A stretch of DNA of 64,000 nucleotides from Vibrio astriarenae (GTDB taxonomy: Bacteria > Pseudomonadota > Gammaproteobacteria > Enterobacterales > Vibrionaceae): positions 1,612,001 through 1,676,000 of the forward strand of contig NZ_CP047476.1 in NCBI RefSeq assembly GCF_010587385.1. Direction: 5' to 3'. Below the pieces are notes generated by a model. The model was given only the letters and a program-made list of their open reading frames with translations, was not told where the DNA came from and did no database searches. Shown piece after piece: positions 8,302-18,133 of this stretch. Position 1 is the first letter of the stretch. Every line of letters begins with the position of its first letter. The translations under genes were made by a program, and so were the position numbers.

Positions 8302-10428
8302 CTAAGCGCTGTGTTTGCTGACCTCAAATCGTCCTACTAATTGCTCGAGTCTTTCGAGCGCATTACTCATCAAAGTCACTCGGCGTTCCAGCTGTTGGGT
8401 CGAGCCTTGCAGATCTTGCACCGAACGCTGGGCTTTATCCGCGGTTTCACCATTTTGAGCACTGTTTTGATCGAGTTTAGAAATCGTGTGGAAGAGATCA
8501 GAGACGGCGGCGTGCATCTGCTCGCTGCGTTCACCTGAATTCACCATTAGGTTACCGTTACTCACGTTTTCTACCCCTTGCTCCATAGAAATAACCGCTT
8601 GGCGTGATTTAGCGTTAAGCTCCTTCATGATACTGCCAATGTGGTTGGCTGCTTCAGAGGTTCGGTCGGCGAGAGTGCGCACTTCCGAAGCCACCACCGA
8701 AAATCCTCGACCATGCTCACCCGCTCGAGCGGCTTCGATTGCTGCATTGAGCGCGAGCAGGTTGGTTTGAGCTGTGATGTCAGTGATGATGTCGATAATG
8801 CCAGAGACTTTATCCATATCGCTGTTGACTTGATTAACGCTGCTGGCAGACTCTTCCACGATACTACGAACCGTTTCCATCCCCCTTGCCGCTTGCTCAT
8901 ACTCTTGTTCTGCGCTCTCAACCGCCTCTTTCATCACGACATCCATTTGGGTGGCAGAGACGTTTGCATTGGTGATTTCGTCTTGTTGATACTGGCTTAG
9001 CTCCACCATGTTGTTCAGAGAAGCGGAGGCTTCCTCACTCGCACTGCGCATCGCTTGGCTGCGACGGAACATTGACTCTGATACCTGCTTAACCTCATTA
9101 CTGGCATGAACGAGCTCGCTGATAATACCGTCGAGATTATCGATAAAACTATTGGTCCAACGCCCTAAGTTTCCTAGTTCATCGCTGCTAAAGGTGGTTG
9201 GGTCTAGTCTCTGTCGTAAGTTACCGTCACCCTCGGCAAGTGTTTGTATCACCATTGTCATTTGATGCACTTTGTTAGCGAGAGGTTTTGCGGAGAATGT
9301 GCGGAACAACCCAAAACTAAGCAACATGCAAGCGAACATTATCGCTCCTTGCGCAGCCAAGCCTAGCCCTAACCAGTGAGTCAAAAGGAGTGGCAAAAAG
9401 AGCGTCATGACCATGCTAGTGAGGAAGTGCGTGGATAGTTTAAAGCTAAGGCTTCGGTCGCGATAAACCTCCTCAAGGTCTGATTCACACATCATACCAA
9501 AAGTATCTGGTGAGCCATCAAGCTGGAACGTTAGGCCTTTGCCGATCACGGGAATATGGCGGTAGTCTGAATATCCTGGATATTCAACAAATAAGTTACT
9601 GCCATTTTTGATGGTCTCTCTAACGCCAGGATGAAGCTCGTTGGTTGCCGGATCAGTAAAGCGAATTTCAAACTCAGTGTGACGTTGAATACGCACGCTT
9701 CCCCAATCAGTGCTCACTCCTTGCTTTAAGTTCTCTCCGTGAGAGAAGGTATTATCTTCAAATCGTGAACGAGAAAGGGCGATACCAGGTTGAATTGAAG
9801 GGTCATGAATGGAGTTCACCATAAACAGATAGTTGTCACCAGACTCGCTATAAATATGACCAGCCTCGCGTTGAATAAGATCACCAATCACGTCATTGGG
9901 GATTCGGCCAATGAGACAGCCACTATTGCCCTCTTTATTGGTGAAGGGCACATAGAACATGAGTGTCACTTCGTCGTGAAAAGAAGAGCTCGAAGGCCCA
10001 ATATTTAAACTGCGCTTGTCGACAAATGGCCCGTGTAAGTAACGCTCGCTCAGACCGCTCTTAAACGCTTTATCGTCAATCACACGCTGCCCAATGTGAG
10101 GCGAATAAGAGGAATGTGTGGTGATGCCATCGCTATCAACAACCAGTAGTTCAGAAAAATCCTGACCGCGTTTGAGTAACTGATCGAGGGTCATATTGGT
10201 TTGCTGGTTGTCACGACTCGCCACATACAGCGCCGCATCCTCAAGAAAGTGCCATTGGTTGCTGACCCAAGTTTTCAGTAGCTGTACTCGAGTATGGGCA
10301 ATGCTATCAAAGGTCTGTTCTAGTTCTTTAGTGCGACTCCGATTGAGAAAGCAAGCCTTGCGCATCGCCAGCTTTCCGGTACTACCAAACCACTTTAGCC
10401 AATGTCTCTCCTGATGGCTCAAATTCAT
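8302..10428 (-). CDS. Methyl-accepting chemotaxis protein with cytoplasmic-side sensor
   Basis: A 708-residue chemoreceptor. The signalling tip is plain ([23 protein letters not shown], with the flanking [14 protein letters not shown] segment). A HAMP-like stretch lies at about 376-435. Unusually, there is no hydrophobic helix near the N-terminus: the two membrane segments are adjacent, at about 336-352 and 355-375. That places the N-terminal sensor region (about 40-300, Cache/PAS-like with [16 protein letters not shown]) and the signalling region both in the cytoplasm, if the hairpin reading is right. There is no C-terminal CheR/CheB docking pentapeptide. It is transcribed alone, converging on kduD. 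The ligand is unknown. Confidence 0.88.
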   Translation of the reverse strand: MNLSHQERHWLKWFGSTGKLAMRKACFLNRSRTKELEQTFDSIAHTRVQLLKTWVSNQWHFLEDAALYVASRDNQQTNMTLDQLLKRGQDFSELLVVDSDGITTHSSYSPHIGQRVIDDKAFKSGLSERYLHGPFVDKRSLNIGPSSSSFHDEVTLMFYVPFTNKEGNSGCLIGRIPNDVIGDLIQREAGHIYSESGDNYLFMVNSIHDPSIQPGIALSRSRFEDNTFSHGENLKQGVSTDWGSVRIQRHTEFEIRFTDPATNELHPGVRETIKNGSNLFVEYPGYSDYRHIPVIGKGLTFQLDGSPDTFGMMCESDLEEVYRDRSLSFKLSTHFLTSMVMTLFLPLLLTHWLGLGLAAQGAIMFACMLLSFGLFRTFSAKPLANKVHQMTMVIQTLAEGDGNLRQRLDPTTFSSDELGNLGRWTNSFIDNLDGIISELVHASNEVKQVSESMFRRSQAMRSASEEASASLNNMVELSQYQQDEITNANVSATQMDVVMKEAVESAEQEYEQAARGMETVRSIVEESASSVNQVNSDMDKVSGIIDIITDITAQTNLLALNAAIEAARAGEHGRGFSVVASEVRTLADRTSEAANHIGSIMKELNAKSRQAVISMEQGVENVSNGNLMVNSGERSEQMHAAVSDLFHTISKLDQNSAQNGETADKAQRSVQDLQGSTQQLERRVTLMSNALERLEQLVGRFEVSKHSA

Positions 10429-10654
10429 AAGATCATTCCCTTTACTCTATATTTAGCAGTAACTTAGCAAGATGCACGCCATGTGAAATGGGTACAAAAA
10501 TGGAGTGAGGAGGTAGGAATATAAAAAAGACTCACCATAATGGTGCGGTCAGTTGGTGGTTTTGGTGCAACGCACTGAGTTGGCCCATCGGGGAGTGATG
10601 AACTTAGGCACTAGATAGGATGCAGTGGTGCACAGGCCGCACTACATCCATGAA

Positions 10655-11137
10655 TCAGAACCTACTACTACTCAAATCCTGATAGAGAATATGCTGAGGT
10701 CCAACAGGCCCGCCGTAATAGAGCTCTCCAGAGTCGATAAAGCCTCCCTTTATGTAGCAGTGTTTGGCAGCTTCATTTTTACAATTCACGGTAAGATAAA
10801 TCGTGTTGAATTTAGGGTAGTGTTTCTTGATATATGCCGGCAGGGCGTTAACGGCTCGTTGGCCGATACCCTGACCTTGAAATGCGGGATCGATCACAAA
10901 GGTTTTCAGCCCTAGCGATCGCACAGGGACAAAGTCATTCTGCTCAGCAAAGTAGCGGTCGAGTTTGAAAAAACCCACCACGTCATTCGCAATTTTAATC
11001 ACATGATGATCAATACCGATGGTTTTATCGGCGAGAAAAGCGATAGGTGAGGTGGAAAATTGAGTCTGCTCCGTGGTTAAAGATATCTCTAATATCTTTT
11101 GGTGGTATTTGGGCTTGAGACTATCTAACTCAATCAT
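10655..11137 (-). CDS. GNAT-family N-acetyltransferase
   Basis: A 160-residue single GNAT domain. The acetyl-CoA loop reads FQGQGIGQRAVNALP (about 87-101, Q-x-x-G-x-G type) after the FVIDPAF strand, and the AAKHCYIKGGF motif (about 128-138) is the usual motif B. The substrate cannot be inferred. Its ATG overlaps the stop of the upstream oxidoreductase gene by 4 bases, so the two are translated as a coupled pair. The 220-base stretch between this gene and the chemoreceptor holds only the chemoreceptor promoter region; no terminator is obvious there. Confidence 0.85.
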   Translation of the reverse strand: MIELDSLKPKYHQKILEISLTTEQTQFSTSPIAFLADKTIGIDHHVIKIANDVVGFFKLDRYFAEQNDFVPVRSLGLKTFVIDPAFQGQGIGQRAVNALPAYIKKHYPKFNTIYLTVNCKNEAAKHCYIKGGFIDSGELYYGGPVGPQHILYQDLSSSRF

Positions 11138-12144
11138 ACGCAGAACTCTTCAAGAAAAGGGTATTTCACCCCAGCTTGAGCAAGAATGGCATCCATCACC
11201 GCCATGTTTCTGATGGTGAACTCTGGGGAGACATTGTCACTGCTCAACTTCCCCTCACGCAGACAACGATTTACCTCTAATACTTGATACTCAAAGCCAT
11301 TGCTCAGGTATGGGAAGGAGAACCACTGCTCAGTGCCATCTTGATTAAATAGCTGCACACTGTTGGCTTCCCAGAAATTGCTTTCCGCAACAATAGAGCC
11401 TTTCGAACCAACGATTTTGAACTCATTAGGCAGGGGTTCAAGGAATGAGCAAGTAAATTCACTGACAACATCACCAAAGCTTAACGTCACGTTGCTGCGC
11501 TCATCGACGCCCGTTTCTCCGACAAGCACATCGGAAACAATCGTGTCTGGTGCTGTGCCCATAACAAAGTCAGACATCGCAATGTTATACACACCGGTGT
11601 CGAGTAGTGCGCCGCCAGCAAGGTCTAAGTTAAAGAGGCGGTCGTCATTGTTTCGCTCTGCTTTAAAGCCGAATGTGGAGTGCATGGACACCACATCGCC
11701 AATCGCACCTTCTGCAAGCCACTGCTTGATTTGTTGCCAAGCAGGCAAAAAGCGTGACCACAGAGCTTCCATTAAGAACACTTGGTTCTTATTTGCCAGC
11801 TCGAACAGTGCTTGGCTCTGGGCGCTAGTTACGGTGAGAGGCTTTTCGCAAAGTACCGCTTTACCTGACTCTAATGCTTGTTTGGCTAAATCAAAGTGAA
11901 AGCGATGCGGCGTTGCGATGTAGATCGCATCAACATTTTTGTCCGCGAGAATGGCTTGATAATCTGAGTATCGCTTGTTTATAGAAAACTGATCAGCAAA
12001 CTCGTGCAGTCTATTTTCATTTCGGCTTGCAACCGCATAAAGCTCGCCATCTTCAACAGCAGAAAACGCATCGGCAAAACGATGAGCAATGCGCCCGGGA
12101 CCGATGATTCCCCAGCGAATATTTGGGCTAGATTGAACTGACAT
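11134..12144 (-). CDS. Gfo/Idh/MocA-family NAD(P)-dependent oxidoreductase
   Basis: A 336-residue enzyme with an N-terminal Rossmann domain (WGIIGPGRIAHRFA, residues 11-24), the CEKPL motif (about 98-102) with the conserved lysine of the family, and the C-terminal alpha/beta substrate domain (GGALLDTGVYNI, about 176-187). The family oxidises or reduces sugars and sugar-like diols; a 1,5-anhydrofructose reductase or dihydrodiol dehydrogenase subtype is possible. It is the first gene of a two-gene unit with the GNAT gene. A LacI-type operator-like site lies upstream at 12294-12305. Confidence 0.85.
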   Translation of the reverse strand: MSVQSSPNIRWGIIGPGRIAHRFADAFSAVEDGELYAVASRNENRLHEFADQFSINKRYSDYQAILADKNVDAIYIATPHRFHFDLAKQALESGKAVLCEKPLTVTSAQSQALFELANKNQVFLMEALWSRFLPAWQQIKQWLAEGAIGDVVSMHSTFGFKAERNNDDRLFNLDLAGGALLDTGVYNIAMSDFVMGTAPDTIVSDVLVGETGVDERSNVTLSFGDVVSEFTCSFLEPLPNEFKIVGSKGSIVAESNFWEANSVQLFNQDGTEQWFSFPYLSNGFEYQVLEVNRCLREGKLSSDNVSPEFTIRNMAVMDAILAQAGVKYPFLEEFCV

Positions 12145-12293
12145 GACAACTCTCTATTTATTCGGCATCACGAAATGCCATTTCATTTATATTAGTCATA
12201 CCTTACCGCGTTCACTTGGAGCGAAAACAGGTGTTATGTCTGAAGTTGCAAAGCTGGACTGTGTGAACGCTCACAAAAGCTACTTTTTTATAC

Positions 12294-12305
12294 GGAAACG
12301 TTTTC
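12294..12305. promoter_or_regulatory. LacI/GalR-type operator-like dyad
   Basis: GGAAACGTTTTC is an almost perfect dyad centred on CG, the usual form for LacI-family operators. It sits between the divergent oxidoreductase and chemoreceptor genes. No LacI-family gene is in the window, so assignment is tentative. Confidence 0.35.
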
Positions 12306-12403
12306 ATAGTTAAGGCAAGAGTTCCGTAAGTCGTTACACCTAGTTACATATTGAGCTGGTCAATATCAGTAAAGTTAGCGGTTGGCACTACTAATGAAAT
12401 ACA

Positions 12404-12414
12404 TTGCAATACAA
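12404..12414. promoter_or_regulatory. Third copy of the TTGYMATACAA element
   Basis: TTGCAATACAA followed by AAT lies 38 bases before the chemoreceptor ATG. It matches the elements before the symporter and KduD genes at 9-10 of 11 positions, which could tie this receptor to the uronate regulon. Confidence 0.35.
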
Positions 12415-12451
12415 AATGTACGGGTTTGAGTCGAACAATAAGAGAATAAGA

Positions 12452-14068
12452 ATGAAATTAAAAAACGTCTCCATAAAGCACAAGTTGCTATTTATGGTTT
12501 TGGCTGCTGCCACCCTTATTATCGGAATGAGTATTTTTAATCTGTTCATACAAAAAGAACAGCAGTTGCAAGAGCGGATGGAGAAGCTGGAGCACCAAAT
12601 AGAAACCGCAGTGTCTTTGGTTAACTTTTACAAAGGCAGAAGTGATCTGTCGGTTGAAGAGGCGAAACAGCAAGCTTTAGACAGTTTGGCGGCACTGCGC
12701 TATGAAGATAACAACTATTATTGGATTACCGACACCCGTAATACGCTGGTGATGCATCCACTGCGCCCAACCTCTGTTGGTAATAATATGACTAACGTTC
12801 GCGATGGTGCGGGTCATTACCACTGGCAAGAGATGTCGCAAATTGCTCGCACAACGGGCAAAGGTGGTTTGGACTATACATGGTTATCACCGCAAGGTGA
12901 GCTGCACGATAAAATCTCATATGTGAGCTATATTCGTGAGTGGGATTGGATTATTGGGTCAGGTTTATTTGTCTCCGATATCGAACAGGCCTTCGTTCGA
13001 AATATTCAGATTCAAATTGCTTTATCTGTCACTATGGTGGGCTTGCTGTTTGCCGCGAGCACAGTGATTGGCAACAGCATTGTTAAACCGATTGAAGAGC
13101 TGCTTGGTATGCTCAAGCGTATTGCAGGCGGTGATCTTACCCAGTCAATCAGACTCAAACGCCAAGATGAGATAGGCGAGTTGGCGAAGGGGTTAGATGA
13201 CATGCAAGCGACAATGAAAGAGACGTTGAGTTTGTCACTGCAGACAGCAGAGAAAGCCAGCGCCTTGTCTGAGACGATTGCTTCAACGAGTGAAGAGACC
13301 TCCACCAGTATTCGTTCTCAAAACCTACAGCTAGAACAGCTTTCAACTGCAATGACTGAAATGTCGAGCACAATCAAAGACGTAGCAAGTAATGCGGAGC
13401 ACACGTCAGAAAGAACCAATCAAGTGTCAGAACAAGCGGTTGCAGGCAGCGAAAGCATGAACTCAACACTGGGCGCTGTGAATCAAATCGCGTCTTCGAT
13501 TGAAGGCACTTCAGCATTGATGGCAGACCTGAAAAAGGGTGTCGACAACATTGGTGCGGTGGTTCAGGTCATACAAGAAGTATCAGAGCAAACGAACCTG
13601 TTAGCACTTAATGCTGCCATTGAGGCTGCAAGGGCTGGTGAACAAGGCCGTGGTTTTGCCGTGGTTGCTGACGAGGTGAGAAACCTAGCCAGTCGTACGC
13701 AAACATCGACCAACGAAGTGCAAACTACGATCAATGCGTTGTATGAAAATGCCGATAAAGTACTTACTGTAATGGAAGGCAACAATCAAAATATCGATGC
13801 AACTGCACAGGTAGCAAACGAGACGAAATCGACGCTCGATTCAATGTTAGGTGAAATGAATCATGCCAGCAGCATGGTGGCGCAAATTGCCGCGGCAGCT
13901 GAGCAACAGGGTGGTGTTGCGAATGAGATGAGTGAGAATGTCTCAACGATTCATTTATCAGCGGCAGAAATCAGTCAAGCAACCCACAGTCTGGCAGAAC
14001 AGACGCAAGAGATGGTGAGTATTGCTGAGGCGCTTAGAGTACAGCTGTCTCACTTTAAAATTAGCTAG
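12452..14068 (+). CDS. Methyl-accepting chemotaxis protein, sCache_2 type
   Basis: A 538-residue receptor from the ATG at 12452; an in-frame TTG at 12404 is open but has no ribosome site and would cover the operator-like site. Layout: TM1 about 11-31, periplasmic single Cache domain about 40-180 ([11 protein letters not shown] and [10 protein letters not shown] are typical sCache_2 strands), TM2 about 186-207, HAMP about 208-260 and the signalling hairpin with [23 protein letters not shown]. sCache_2 domains bind small organic acids. The C-terminus lacks a CheR-docking pentapeptide. A terminator follows directly. A link to uronate sensing is suggested only by the shared upstream element. Confidence 0.9.
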   Translation: MKLKNVSIKHKLLFMVLAAATLIIGMSIFNLFIQKEQQLQERMEKLEHQIETAVSLVNFYKGRSDLSVEEAKQQALDSLAALRYEDNNYYWITDTRNTLVMHPLRPTSVGNNMTNVRDGAGHYHWQEMSQIARTTGKGGLDYTWLSPQGELHDKISYVSYIREWDWIIGSGLFVSDIEQAFVRNIQIQIALSVTMVGLLFAASTVIGNSIVKPIEELLGMLKRIAGGDLTQSIRLKRQDEIGELAKGLDDMQATMKETLSLSLQTAEKASALSETIASTSEETSTSIRSQNLQLEQLSTAMTEMSSTIKDVASNAEHTSERTNQVSEQAVAGSESMNSTLGAVNQIASSIEGTSALMADLKKGVDNIGAVVQVIQEVSEQTNLLALNAAIEAARAGEQGRGFAVVADEVRNLASRTQTSTNEVQTTINALYENADKVLTVMEGNNQNIDATAQVANETKSTLDSMLGEMNHASSMVAQIAAAAEQQGGVANEMSENVSTIHLSAAEISQATHSLAEQTQEMVSIAEALRVQLSHFKIS

Positions 14069-14091
14069 TTATGTAAGAGAGCGATATGAAT

Positions 14092-14116
14092 AAGGAGTCT
14101 TCGAGACTCCTTTTTT
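14092..14116 (+). terminator. Terminator after chemoreceptor gene
   Basis: AAGGAGTCT-TCG-AGACTCCTT stem-loop followed by a run of T residues, 24 bases after the stop codon. Confidence 0.92.
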
Positions 14117-14138
14117 GTGTGTGCATCAATAGCGTGTG

Positions 14139-14573
14139 TTACTGAATAAATGAGATAAAGTAGTTGAGCGCGATCATGTCACTGTTGAAATCAATTGTCG
14201 CACCTTGCCCAAGGTTGTGATAAACCAAGTTTGAAGCGAACATCAGTGAGACAACCCAGCTATCGTCACTGTATTTGTAGTCAAGTACACCTGCGCCGAT
14301 ACCAATGCTAGCATTGCCGTGTTCAAACGGCTGAACTGGAATACTGAAACCCGCAGAGGCGGTATGGTAGTTCTTGAAGTCGGATGCGGCTTTTGTGTAT
14401 AGCTTACCCGGTTGGTTGTACATGATACTGCCGTGTAGGCGCATATCATCTTCCCATTGCTGATCAATCTCTTTTTCACCGAAGTGGAAGCCCACGCCCA
14501 CGCCGATTTGTTGATTTGCCACTGCGCTAAATGAGAGACCCATTAGCAGGATTAATTGAACGATGTACTTCAT
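14139..14573 (-). CDS. Exported hypothetical protein, possible outer-membrane beta-barrel
   Basis: A 144-residue protein from the ATG at 14573. Residues 1-19 form a signal peptide (MKYIVQLILLMGLSFSAVA, cleavage before NQQ). The mature part is rich in alternating hydrophobic strands with glycine (IGVGVGFHFG, NASIGIGAGVLDYKY, WVVSLMFASNLVYH), as in small outer-membrane barrels such as the YfaZ type, but I do not recognise the family firmly. The longer open frame to 14630 lacks a good start. It is alone on its strand. The 300 bases from 14574 to 14875 hold no other feature that I can see apart from the promoters. Confidence 0.55.
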   Translation of the reverse strand: MKYIVQLILLMGLSFSAVANQQIGVGVGFHFGEKEIDQQWEDDMRLHGSIMYNQPGKLYTKAASDFKNYHTASAGFSIPVQPFEHGNASIGIGAGVLDYKYSDDSWVVSLMFASNLVYHNLGQGATIDFNSDMIALNYFISFIQ

Positions 14574-14875
14574 GTCTGCAGAAAAAATTGTATAAAAAAG
14601 TGGCGCAATCTTAATACAAACAGGGGGCAATAATAAGTGTAAAACCCATCAGTCCGGCTTATGTATGTGGTGTGAGTTTTTTGTAATTAAGCTTCTGATA
14701 TTTATGGTTATTATTTGTTGAATGACGTTTCAGAGTTGCTTTGTGTTTATATTTAGAAACACTTTAGTTGAGCTCTTTGTCATTAAATGACCTTGCGATG
14801 ATGTTGTTGATCTTAGTTAAGGTCCCTATGACTGACCGTGATAGGGTAGTTGGAAGTATTTCTTAGGAGAGCGAT

Positions 14876-15121
14876 ATGTTGGAAATTAACGTGCTAACTG
14901 AGTTTTTAGGCTGGTGTACAGTGCTGAATTTGGGTCTGTTAGCGCTATCGAGTGTCTTGATGTCAATGTTGCGGCCGCAAATCGCCTCTTTTCATAGCCG
15001 AGTTTCTGCACTTAGTGAGAAGGAGCTAAATGTCGCCTACTTTCGCTATTTGAGTCACTATAAGATAGTGACCTTAGTGTTTAATGTGGTTCCTTATTTA
15101 GCCTTGAAGATCATGAGCTAG
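14876..15121 (+). CDS. DUF6868-like small membrane protein
   Basis: An 81-residue protein with two hydrophobic segments (about 8-32 and 61-79) and a central polar part. The FLGWCTVLNLGLL start and YFRYLSHYKIVTLVFN end resemble the DUF6868 family found in Vibrio and relatives. Function is unknown. AGGAGAGCGAT before the ATG is a strong ribosome site, and a terminator follows, so this is a real single-gene unit. Confidence 0.7.
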   Translation: MLEINVLTEFLGWCTVLNLGLLALSSVLMSMLRPQIASFHSRVSALSEKELNVAYFRYLSHYKIVTLVFNVVPYLALKIMS

Positions 15122-15140
15122 AATGCTGTACATAGAGTAA

Positions 15141-15172
15141 AAACCGCAGTGATGACTGCGGTTTGTTGTTTT
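15141..15172. terminator. Terminator between DUF6868 gene and enoyl-CoA hydratase
   Basis: AAACCGCAGT-GATG-ACTGCGGTTT forms a perfect 10-bp stem with a T-rich tail on the plus strand and an A-rich flank that can act on the minus strand. Confidence 0.85.
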
Positions 15173-15188
15173 GGGGCAAAATAATCAT

Positions 15189-16040
15189 TTACTCATCGTT
15201 GACGTTTTGAATGTCGATGACCAGTTTTTCCCAATTATGTTGATTGTTTAGGTCGAACTGTGCCCCTTGCTCATCAGCCCAAGTAAAACGTGTAATGGCA
15301 GATGTTTGGCTGGTGGCTTGGTATAACCAGTAGGCTTCGGCTTTTAGTGCCTCTTCGATCGGCTTATCAATGGACTCATACACCGTCTGTTTACAGGCAT
15401 TAATTGATTCTGCTGGGAACTGAGCGATGCGGCGTGCAAGGTTCTCTACATATTCTCCGATTTCATCTGGCTCTAATGCTTTGTTGATGGTGCCATAGGC
15501 TTCGGCTTCATCAGCGTCAAAGTCACGAGCACTTAGGATGATCTCCAAAGCGCGGCCAAGACCAGCTTGACGAGCCATTCGCGAAGCACCGCCGCCGCAA
15601 GGCAAGATGCCCATTGCCACTTCCATCTGCATGAATTTGTATTTTCCTCGCGCTGCAAAGCGCATATCACAGGCAAGGGCAAACTCGTGACCACCACCTC
15701 GGGCATAACCTTCGAGTTTTGCAATTGTCGCTTGAGGCAGTTTACTGATACGTTCTAACACCGCTTGAAGGTCTAGCAGCTTCGCTTCGTCGCGTGAAAC
15801 CGCTTGTTTTGACATATCTCGCAGCAGGTTAGTGTCGTAGTGACAGACCCAGATGTCAGGGTTGGCAGATTGGAAAACAACGACTTTTACCGTTCTATCA
15901 CGCTCTAATCTCAACGCTAGGCTACTTAAATCAGCCAGCATCTCTTGCCCTTGTACATTGACCGGAGGGAAGTCAAATGTAACCCAAGCAATGCCGTTAT
16001 CGATGTCTACTTTGAATGTGGTGAAGTTTTTGTATTCCAT
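15189..16040 (-). CDS. Enoyl-CoA hydratase/isomerase-family protein
   Basis: A 283-residue crotonase-fold protein from the ATG at 16040; the frame is open further upstream to 16196 but that part is unlike the family and lacks a start signal. The oxyanion-hole segments are seen at ATIAKLEGYARGGGHEFALACDMRFA (about 108-133) and EVAMGILPCGGGASRMAR (about 144-161). Crotonase members act on acyl-CoA thioesters; the reaction here is not predictable, and the final 40 residues differ from simple hydratases. The gene is divergent from a LysR regulator with 161 bases between them, the classical layout for a regulator and its target. Confidence 0.82.
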   Translation of the reverse strand: MEYKNFTTFKVDIDNGIAWVTFDFPPVNVQGQEMLADLSSLALRLERDRTVKVVVFQSANPDIWVCHYDTNLLRDMSKQAVSRDEAKLLDLQAVLERISKLPQATIAKLEGYARGGGHEFALACDMRFAARGKYKFMQMEVAMGILPCGGGASRMARQAGLGRALEIILSARDFDADEAEAYGTINKALEPDEIGEYVENLARRIAQFPAESINACKQTVYESIDKPIEEALKAEAYWLYQATSQTSAITRFTWADEQGAQFDLNNQHNWEKLVIDIQNVNDE

Positions 16041-16201
16041 GGCCTTGACCCTTGTTGTTGTGTGCCACATAAACTTAGGTTGTGAGCATGAATTCTTGTA
16101 TGGGCTATATTGGAAAAGAGAATTCGCATTATCGATATAATCTTGGCGTACTTTTTCTCGTACGAATCTGGTTGCTATAATCGTGTAAAGAGACAATGTA
16201 A

Positions 16202-17113
16202 ATGGATATTGAGAGTCTAAAGCTGTTCGTGAAAGTCGCAGAGACGCTCAATATTAGTGCTGCCGGTAGAGCACTAGGGTTAGCCCCAGCAATGGCTAGC
16301 GCGCGTATCGCAAAACTAGAAAGTTATTTGGGGGCTGACCTCTTCCACCGCTCTACTCGACGTGTTGCCCTATCAACTGAAGGGGAGTATTTTCTTCCTC
16401 ATGCAATCAGTATCTTAGCTCAACATGACACAGTGATGGATGTCATTGGCGCGGAAAGTCAGCAACTGGCCGGCACCATTCGTTTCGCCTCTTCCAGTAC
16501 ATTTGCCCAGCTATATGTAGTGCCTTTGCTACCCGCTTTTTTCGAGCGCTACCCTAATATCAATTTTGATATGCGATTGGGAGACCGACCGATCAACATT
16601 ATTGAAGATGGCATTGATTTAGCACTAAGGAGTTCTACCGTCGATGATTCAGGGCTTCGGGCAAGAAAGCTGGCTACCGACAAAAGAATACTTTGCGCGT
16701 CCCCAGATTATCTTTCTCGTCATGGACATATCTCTGTACCCGCGGATTTAGAGCACCACCATATCATCAGTTTTAAAGAACGAAAGCCGAGAATAATGCG
16801 CTCCTCACACTCGGCCCAGGAGAGTGTCTTCCCACCCACCGAGTGCAGTGCCAGGCTGATATGCGATGACGGGACGAGCATGCGCCTTGCGACATTGAAC
16901 GGTGTGGGTGTATCGATGAACTCTTTCTGGAGTGTGGCTGCTGAGCTTAAGCAAGGAAGATTGGTGCAGGTATTGTCAGACTATGAAGTAGACGAAGAAA
17001 CGAACATCTGGTTGGTATACCCAAAAGCCAATGCTTTGAGTGGCAAAGTGAGAGTGTTTATCGACTTCTTGGTGGAGAAGATAGGTGATCCCCCTGTTTG
17101 GGAGCGAGACTAG
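16202..17113 (+). CDS. LysR-family transcriptional regulator (divergent to crotonase gene)
   Basis: 303 residues with the N-terminal winged helix-turn-helix (MDIESLKLFVKVAETLNISAAGRALG, about 1-60) and a periplasmic-binding-protein-like effector domain (about 88-295). The DLALRSSTVDDSGLRARKL stretch is typical of the CrgA/DsdC-like LysR group with aromatic or small acid effectors. It likely controls the divergent enoyl-CoA hydratase gene and itself. The C-terminal end runs into a hairpin that could end its transcript. Confidence 0.88.
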   Translation: MDIESLKLFVKVAETLNISAAGRALGLAPAMASARIAKLESYLGADLFHRSTRRVALSTEGEYFLPHAISILAQHDTVMDVIGAESQQLAGTIRFASSSTFAQLYVVPLLPAFFERYPNINFDMRLGDRPINIIEDGIDLALRSSTVDDSGLRARKLATDKRILCASPDYLSRHGHISVPADLEHHHIISFKERKPRIMRSSHSAQESVFPPTECSARLICDDGTSMRLATLNGVGVSMNSFWSVAAELKQGRLVQVLSDYEVDEETNIWLVYPKANALSGKVRVFIDFLVEKIGDPPVWERD

Positions 17114-17142
17114 TGCCTGTTGGCTCAACCAGGCAGGCACTA
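17111..17142. terminator. Hairpin between LysR and DMT genes
   Basis: TAGTGCCTG and CAGGCACTA form the outer stem and TGG/CCA an inner one; it starts at the LysR stop codon and is followed by TTTAATTT. It lies between converging genes and may serve both. Confidence 0.65.
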
Positions 17143-17152
17143 TTTAATTTGC

Positions 17153-18043
17153 CTACTTAATGAGTTTGAGCTGACGTCCAAATACGTTGATTAACGCACC
17201 CGTGACAATTAAACCGCCCCCCATGTAAGTCCAGATAGATGGAATCTCATTAAATACCCATACTCCGATAAGGGCAGAGAAGACAATTTGGATGTAAGAG
17301 TACGCGGAGGCTTGTCCGGCCGCTTGAGTTTGCATCGCTTTGGTGAGGCCGTATTGCCCGATTTGGGTGAAAATTCCAATCAACACCAAGATAAACGTGA
17401 GATAAAGGCTTGGCATAACAAAGTCATTCCAAGTCAGCATGATGGAGGTGGGTAAAGCAACCAGTGGGAAGTAGAAGATAATCACTGAGCTGTCTTCGGT
17501 GCGGCTAAGCTTGCGAACAATAATGTAAGCAATGGAGCTACCCATCGCGCCCAACAGGGCGATCATCACGCTAAACAATGGCAAGTCTTCGGCCTGGTTG
17601 CCAGCCATGTTGGGTTGCACGATAACGAATAAGCCAAGAATACAGAGGCCAATACAGATGAGCGTTGGCAATTGAATACGCTCTTTGAGGAACAGCAAAC
17701 CGAGTAGAGCAGTAGACACTGGATGAACGTATTGCAAAATAGTGGCTTCGGCGAGAGGCAAAGTGGTGACTGAGTAGTACACACACATCAGTGCCATCGT
17801 GCCGACGGTGCCCCGTGCAAGTAGTAGCTTACGGTTGTTACCCCAAATCGAGATGCGCTTACGCTTGACATCTAGGTAGCTCAAAATGAGTGAAACTAGG
17901 GCTCTTGCCGCCACGATTTCAAACACAGGAATGCCATAGGTGCTGACATATTTAACGCAGGCAGACATCAGGGCAAAGCCTAGTGCCGAGAGCAGCATGT
18001 AGCGAACGCCCGTGGGGAGCAGGGCAATTGGGTTTAAGGTCAT
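17153..18043 (-). CDS. EamA/DMT-superfamily membrane transporter
   Basis: 296 residues with ten hydrophobic helices in two EamA repeats (about 12-140 and 155-290). The second repeat ends with GVWVFNEIPSIWTYMGGGLIVTGALIN, a typical EamA motif. The family exports or imports small metabolites; no substrate can be given. It stands alone between the LysR gene and yibL. Confidence 0.85.
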   Translation of the reverse strand: MTLNPIALLPTGVRYMLLSALGFALMSACVKYVSTYGIPVFEIVAARALVSLILSYLDVKRKRISIWGNNRKLLLARGTVGTMALMCVYYSVTTLPLAEATILQYVHPVSTALLGLLFLKERIQLPTLICIGLCILGLFVIVQPNMAGNQAEDLPLFSVMIALLGAMGSSIAYIIVRKLSRTEDSSVIIFYFPLVALPTSIMLTWNDFVMPSLYLTFILVLIGIFTQIGQYGLTKAMQTQAAGQASAYSYIQIVFSALIGVWVFNEIPSIWTYMGGGLIVTGALINVFGRQLKLIK

Positions 18044-18075
18044 TACGAACTCTGGTTTTTATAGGAACAGATGTT

Positions 18076-18100
18076 AAAAGGACAGGCAAAATGCCTGTCC
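18076..18100 (-). terminator. Terminator after yibL
   Basis: GGACAGGCA-AAA-TGCCTGTCC is a perfect 9-bp stem; read on the minus strand it is followed by TTTT, fitting the end of the yibL transcript. Confidence 0.82.
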
Positions 18101-18133
18101 TGAAACTCGATCAATTTGCAATGAAATTGAACA

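Noticed and set aside
8486..8770. Plus-strand frames inside the first chemoreceptor gene and many similar frames in other genes
   Set aside because: They are antisense shadows of real genes with no start signals or recognisable domains.
12262..12275. TGTGA-ACGC-TCACA, which looks like a CRP site
   Set aside because: The spacer is 4 bases, while CRP needs 6; the half-sites would be on the wrong phase of the helix.
15189..16196. 335-residue form of the enoyl-CoA hydratase
   Set aside because: The extra N-terminal 52 residues lack a ribosome site, do not fit the fold, and would reach almost into the divergent LysR start; the ATG at 16040 is preferred.
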